Source: Thermoleophilia bacterium (GTDB lineage Bacteria > Actinomycetota > Thermoleophilia > Gaiellales > SKUG01). Taken from it: a DNA stretch of 6,251 nucleotides. A model generated the notes under the pieces. That model was given only the letters and a program-made list of their open reading frames with translations. It made no database searches and was not told where the DNA came from. A program made the position numbers and the translations under genes. Within the stretch, counting starts at the first letter, position 1, and each line of letters begins with the position of its first letter. The stretch lies in the NCBI GenBank assembly GCA_007122215.1, contig SKUG01000152.1, positions 1-6,251 of the forward strand. The letters are read 5' to 3'. Below, piece by piece: positions 5,550 through 6,251 of this stretch.

Positions 5550-6251
5550 TCAGGAGCCGATGTCCAGCACCACCTTGCCGACCTGGCTTGCAGCTTCGAG
5601 GTAGGCATGCGCCGCCACGATGTCGTGCAGGTCGAAGACGCGATCGATCCGCGGCACGAGCTCGTGCAACGCAACGAAGCGGACCATCTCCTCGAAATCC
5701 GACTTCGAGGCCATGGTCGAACCCATGATGCTGAGCTGGCGCCAGAAGATGCGGGTCAGCATTGCGGGCGGGTTCGCGCCGGTGGTGGCGCCGCACGTCA
5801 CGAACCTTCCGCCGTGGGCAAGCATGCGCAGGCTGGGCTTCCACGTGGCCTCGCCGAGGTGGTCGAACACGACGTCGACCCCGTCCTGACCGGTGATGTG
5901 CTGCACGGCAGCGACGGGGTCTGCCTCGCTCGTGTCGATCACGTGGTGTGCCCCCAGCCGCTCGAGCAGGGCAAGCTTGTCCGCTGACCTGGAGGTGGCG
6001 ATCACCTCTGCCCCGAGCCGTGCTGCCAGCGCGATCGCGGCAGTTCCGACCCCGCTGCTGGCCCCCCAGACCAGCACCCGCTCCCCGGGCTGGAGCCGGG
6101 CTCGCGCGTGAAGCATGCGCCATGCCGTGGCGAAGGTCAGGGGAAGCGCCGCCGCAGAGTGGTCGTCGAGATGTCCGGGCACCCGGTGCAGGTTTGCGGC
6201 AGGGACGGTGATGTACTCAGCATGCGTGCCTGCCCGGTGCTCACCGAGGAC
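5550..6251 (-). CDS. Zinc-type MDR alcohol dehydrogenase/quinone oxidoreductase (N-terminus beyond window)
   Basis: The last 233 residues of a medium-chain dehydrogenase/reductase that reads off the right edge; the usual length is about 340, so roughly 100 N-terminal residues are missing. The visible part begins VLGEHRAGTHAEYITVPAANL, the end of the GroES-like catalytic domain. The hinge LPLTFATAWRML (36-47) follows, then the Rossmann fold with VLVWGASSGVGTAAIALAA (59-77). TSRSADK (86-92) follows the second strand; its Arg suggests NADPH preference. Later segments GVDVVFDHLGE and GGRFVTCGATTG are typical of the family, as is the ending QVGKVVLDIGS. Catalytic and structural zinc ligands would lie in the missing part, so zinc dependence and substrate cannot be stated. 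The frame continues without a stop past the internal GTG at 6182, which splits a conserved region and is not the real start. The 155-nt gap to the next gene and a separate ribosome site argue against tight coupling. Confidence 0.92.
   Translation of the reverse strand, partial: VLGEHRAGTHAEYITVPAANLHRVPGHLDDHSAAALPLTFATAWRMLHARARLQPGERVLVWGASSGVGTAAIALAARLGAEVIATSRSADKLALLERLGAHHVIDTSEADPVAAVQHITGQDGVDVVFDHLGEATWKPSLRMLAHGGRFVTCGATTGANPPAMLTRIFWRQLSIMGSTMASKSDFEEMVRFVALHELVPRIDRVFDLHDIVAAHAYLEAASQVGKVVLDIGS

Noticed and set aside
5057..5728. Gly/Ser-rich open frame on + opposite the Pro/Ala-rich gene
   Set aside because: It is the complement of Pro/Ala codons, lacks a ribosome site and crosses into the oxidoreductase antisense.
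5395..6123. N-terminal extension of the Pro/Ala-rich frame on -
   Set aside because: Beyond ATG 5394 the frame runs through the gap and the oxidoreductase gene in another frame. The strong ribosome site at ATG 5394 sets the real start.
1..6251. CRISPR arrays, tRNA/rRNA genes, insertion sequences, defence islands
   Set aside because: I found no spaced direct repeats, RNA gene signatures, transposase motifs or terminal inverted repeats by reading both strands.

Overview
This is a high-GC (roughly 70% by eye) bacterial chromosomal window with compact gene spacing and strong G/C preference at third codon positions. It is most consistent with an actinomycetote or a similar high-GC lineage. The evidence is the composition, the mix of GTG and ATG starts, and the PcsB/CwlO-like secreted M23 peptidase; the placement is an inference and no marker here fixes a genus. 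There are no rRNA or tRNA genes, CRISPR arrays, insertion sequences or other mobile elements that I can see. The content looks like core genome rather than an island.

Layout. The left edge holds the last 53 codons of an unidentified + strand gene (2-163), followed by a short hairpin. Next is a secreted coiled-coil/LytM (M23) cell-wall hydrolase on + (259-1503). It ends tail to tail, with a 7-bp stop overlap, against a two-gene - strand operon: a PD-(D/E)XK nuclease-like small protein (2527 to 2084) and a hypoxanthine phosphoribosyltransferase homologue (2084 to 1497). The two genes are joined by a TGATG stop/start overlap. A divergent intergenic region of about 430 bp (2528-2955) separates this operon from rho (2956-4275, +), which encodes a compact Rho termination factor. 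A small MIP18/SufT-type Fe-S assembly factor (4327-4650, +) follows rho. A strong stem-loop (4666-4694) separates it from the next - strand genes. These are a Pro/Ala-rich protein of unknown function (5394 to 4723) and, at the right edge, the C-terminal two thirds of an MDR-family NAD(P)H oxidoreductase (5550-6251).

How the genes work together. Most are independent housekeeping functions: envelope remodelling, purine salvage, transcription termination, Fe-S assembly and redox. The one arrangement that suggests a joint function is the nuclease-fold protein translationally coupled to a phosphoribosyltransferase whose active-site motifs depart from the HPRT consensus. That pair, the competing hairpins around the nuclease-like gene's start, and the structured C-rich rho leader are the points most worth a second look. 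I saw no convincing defence system or other clearly novel multi-gene system.
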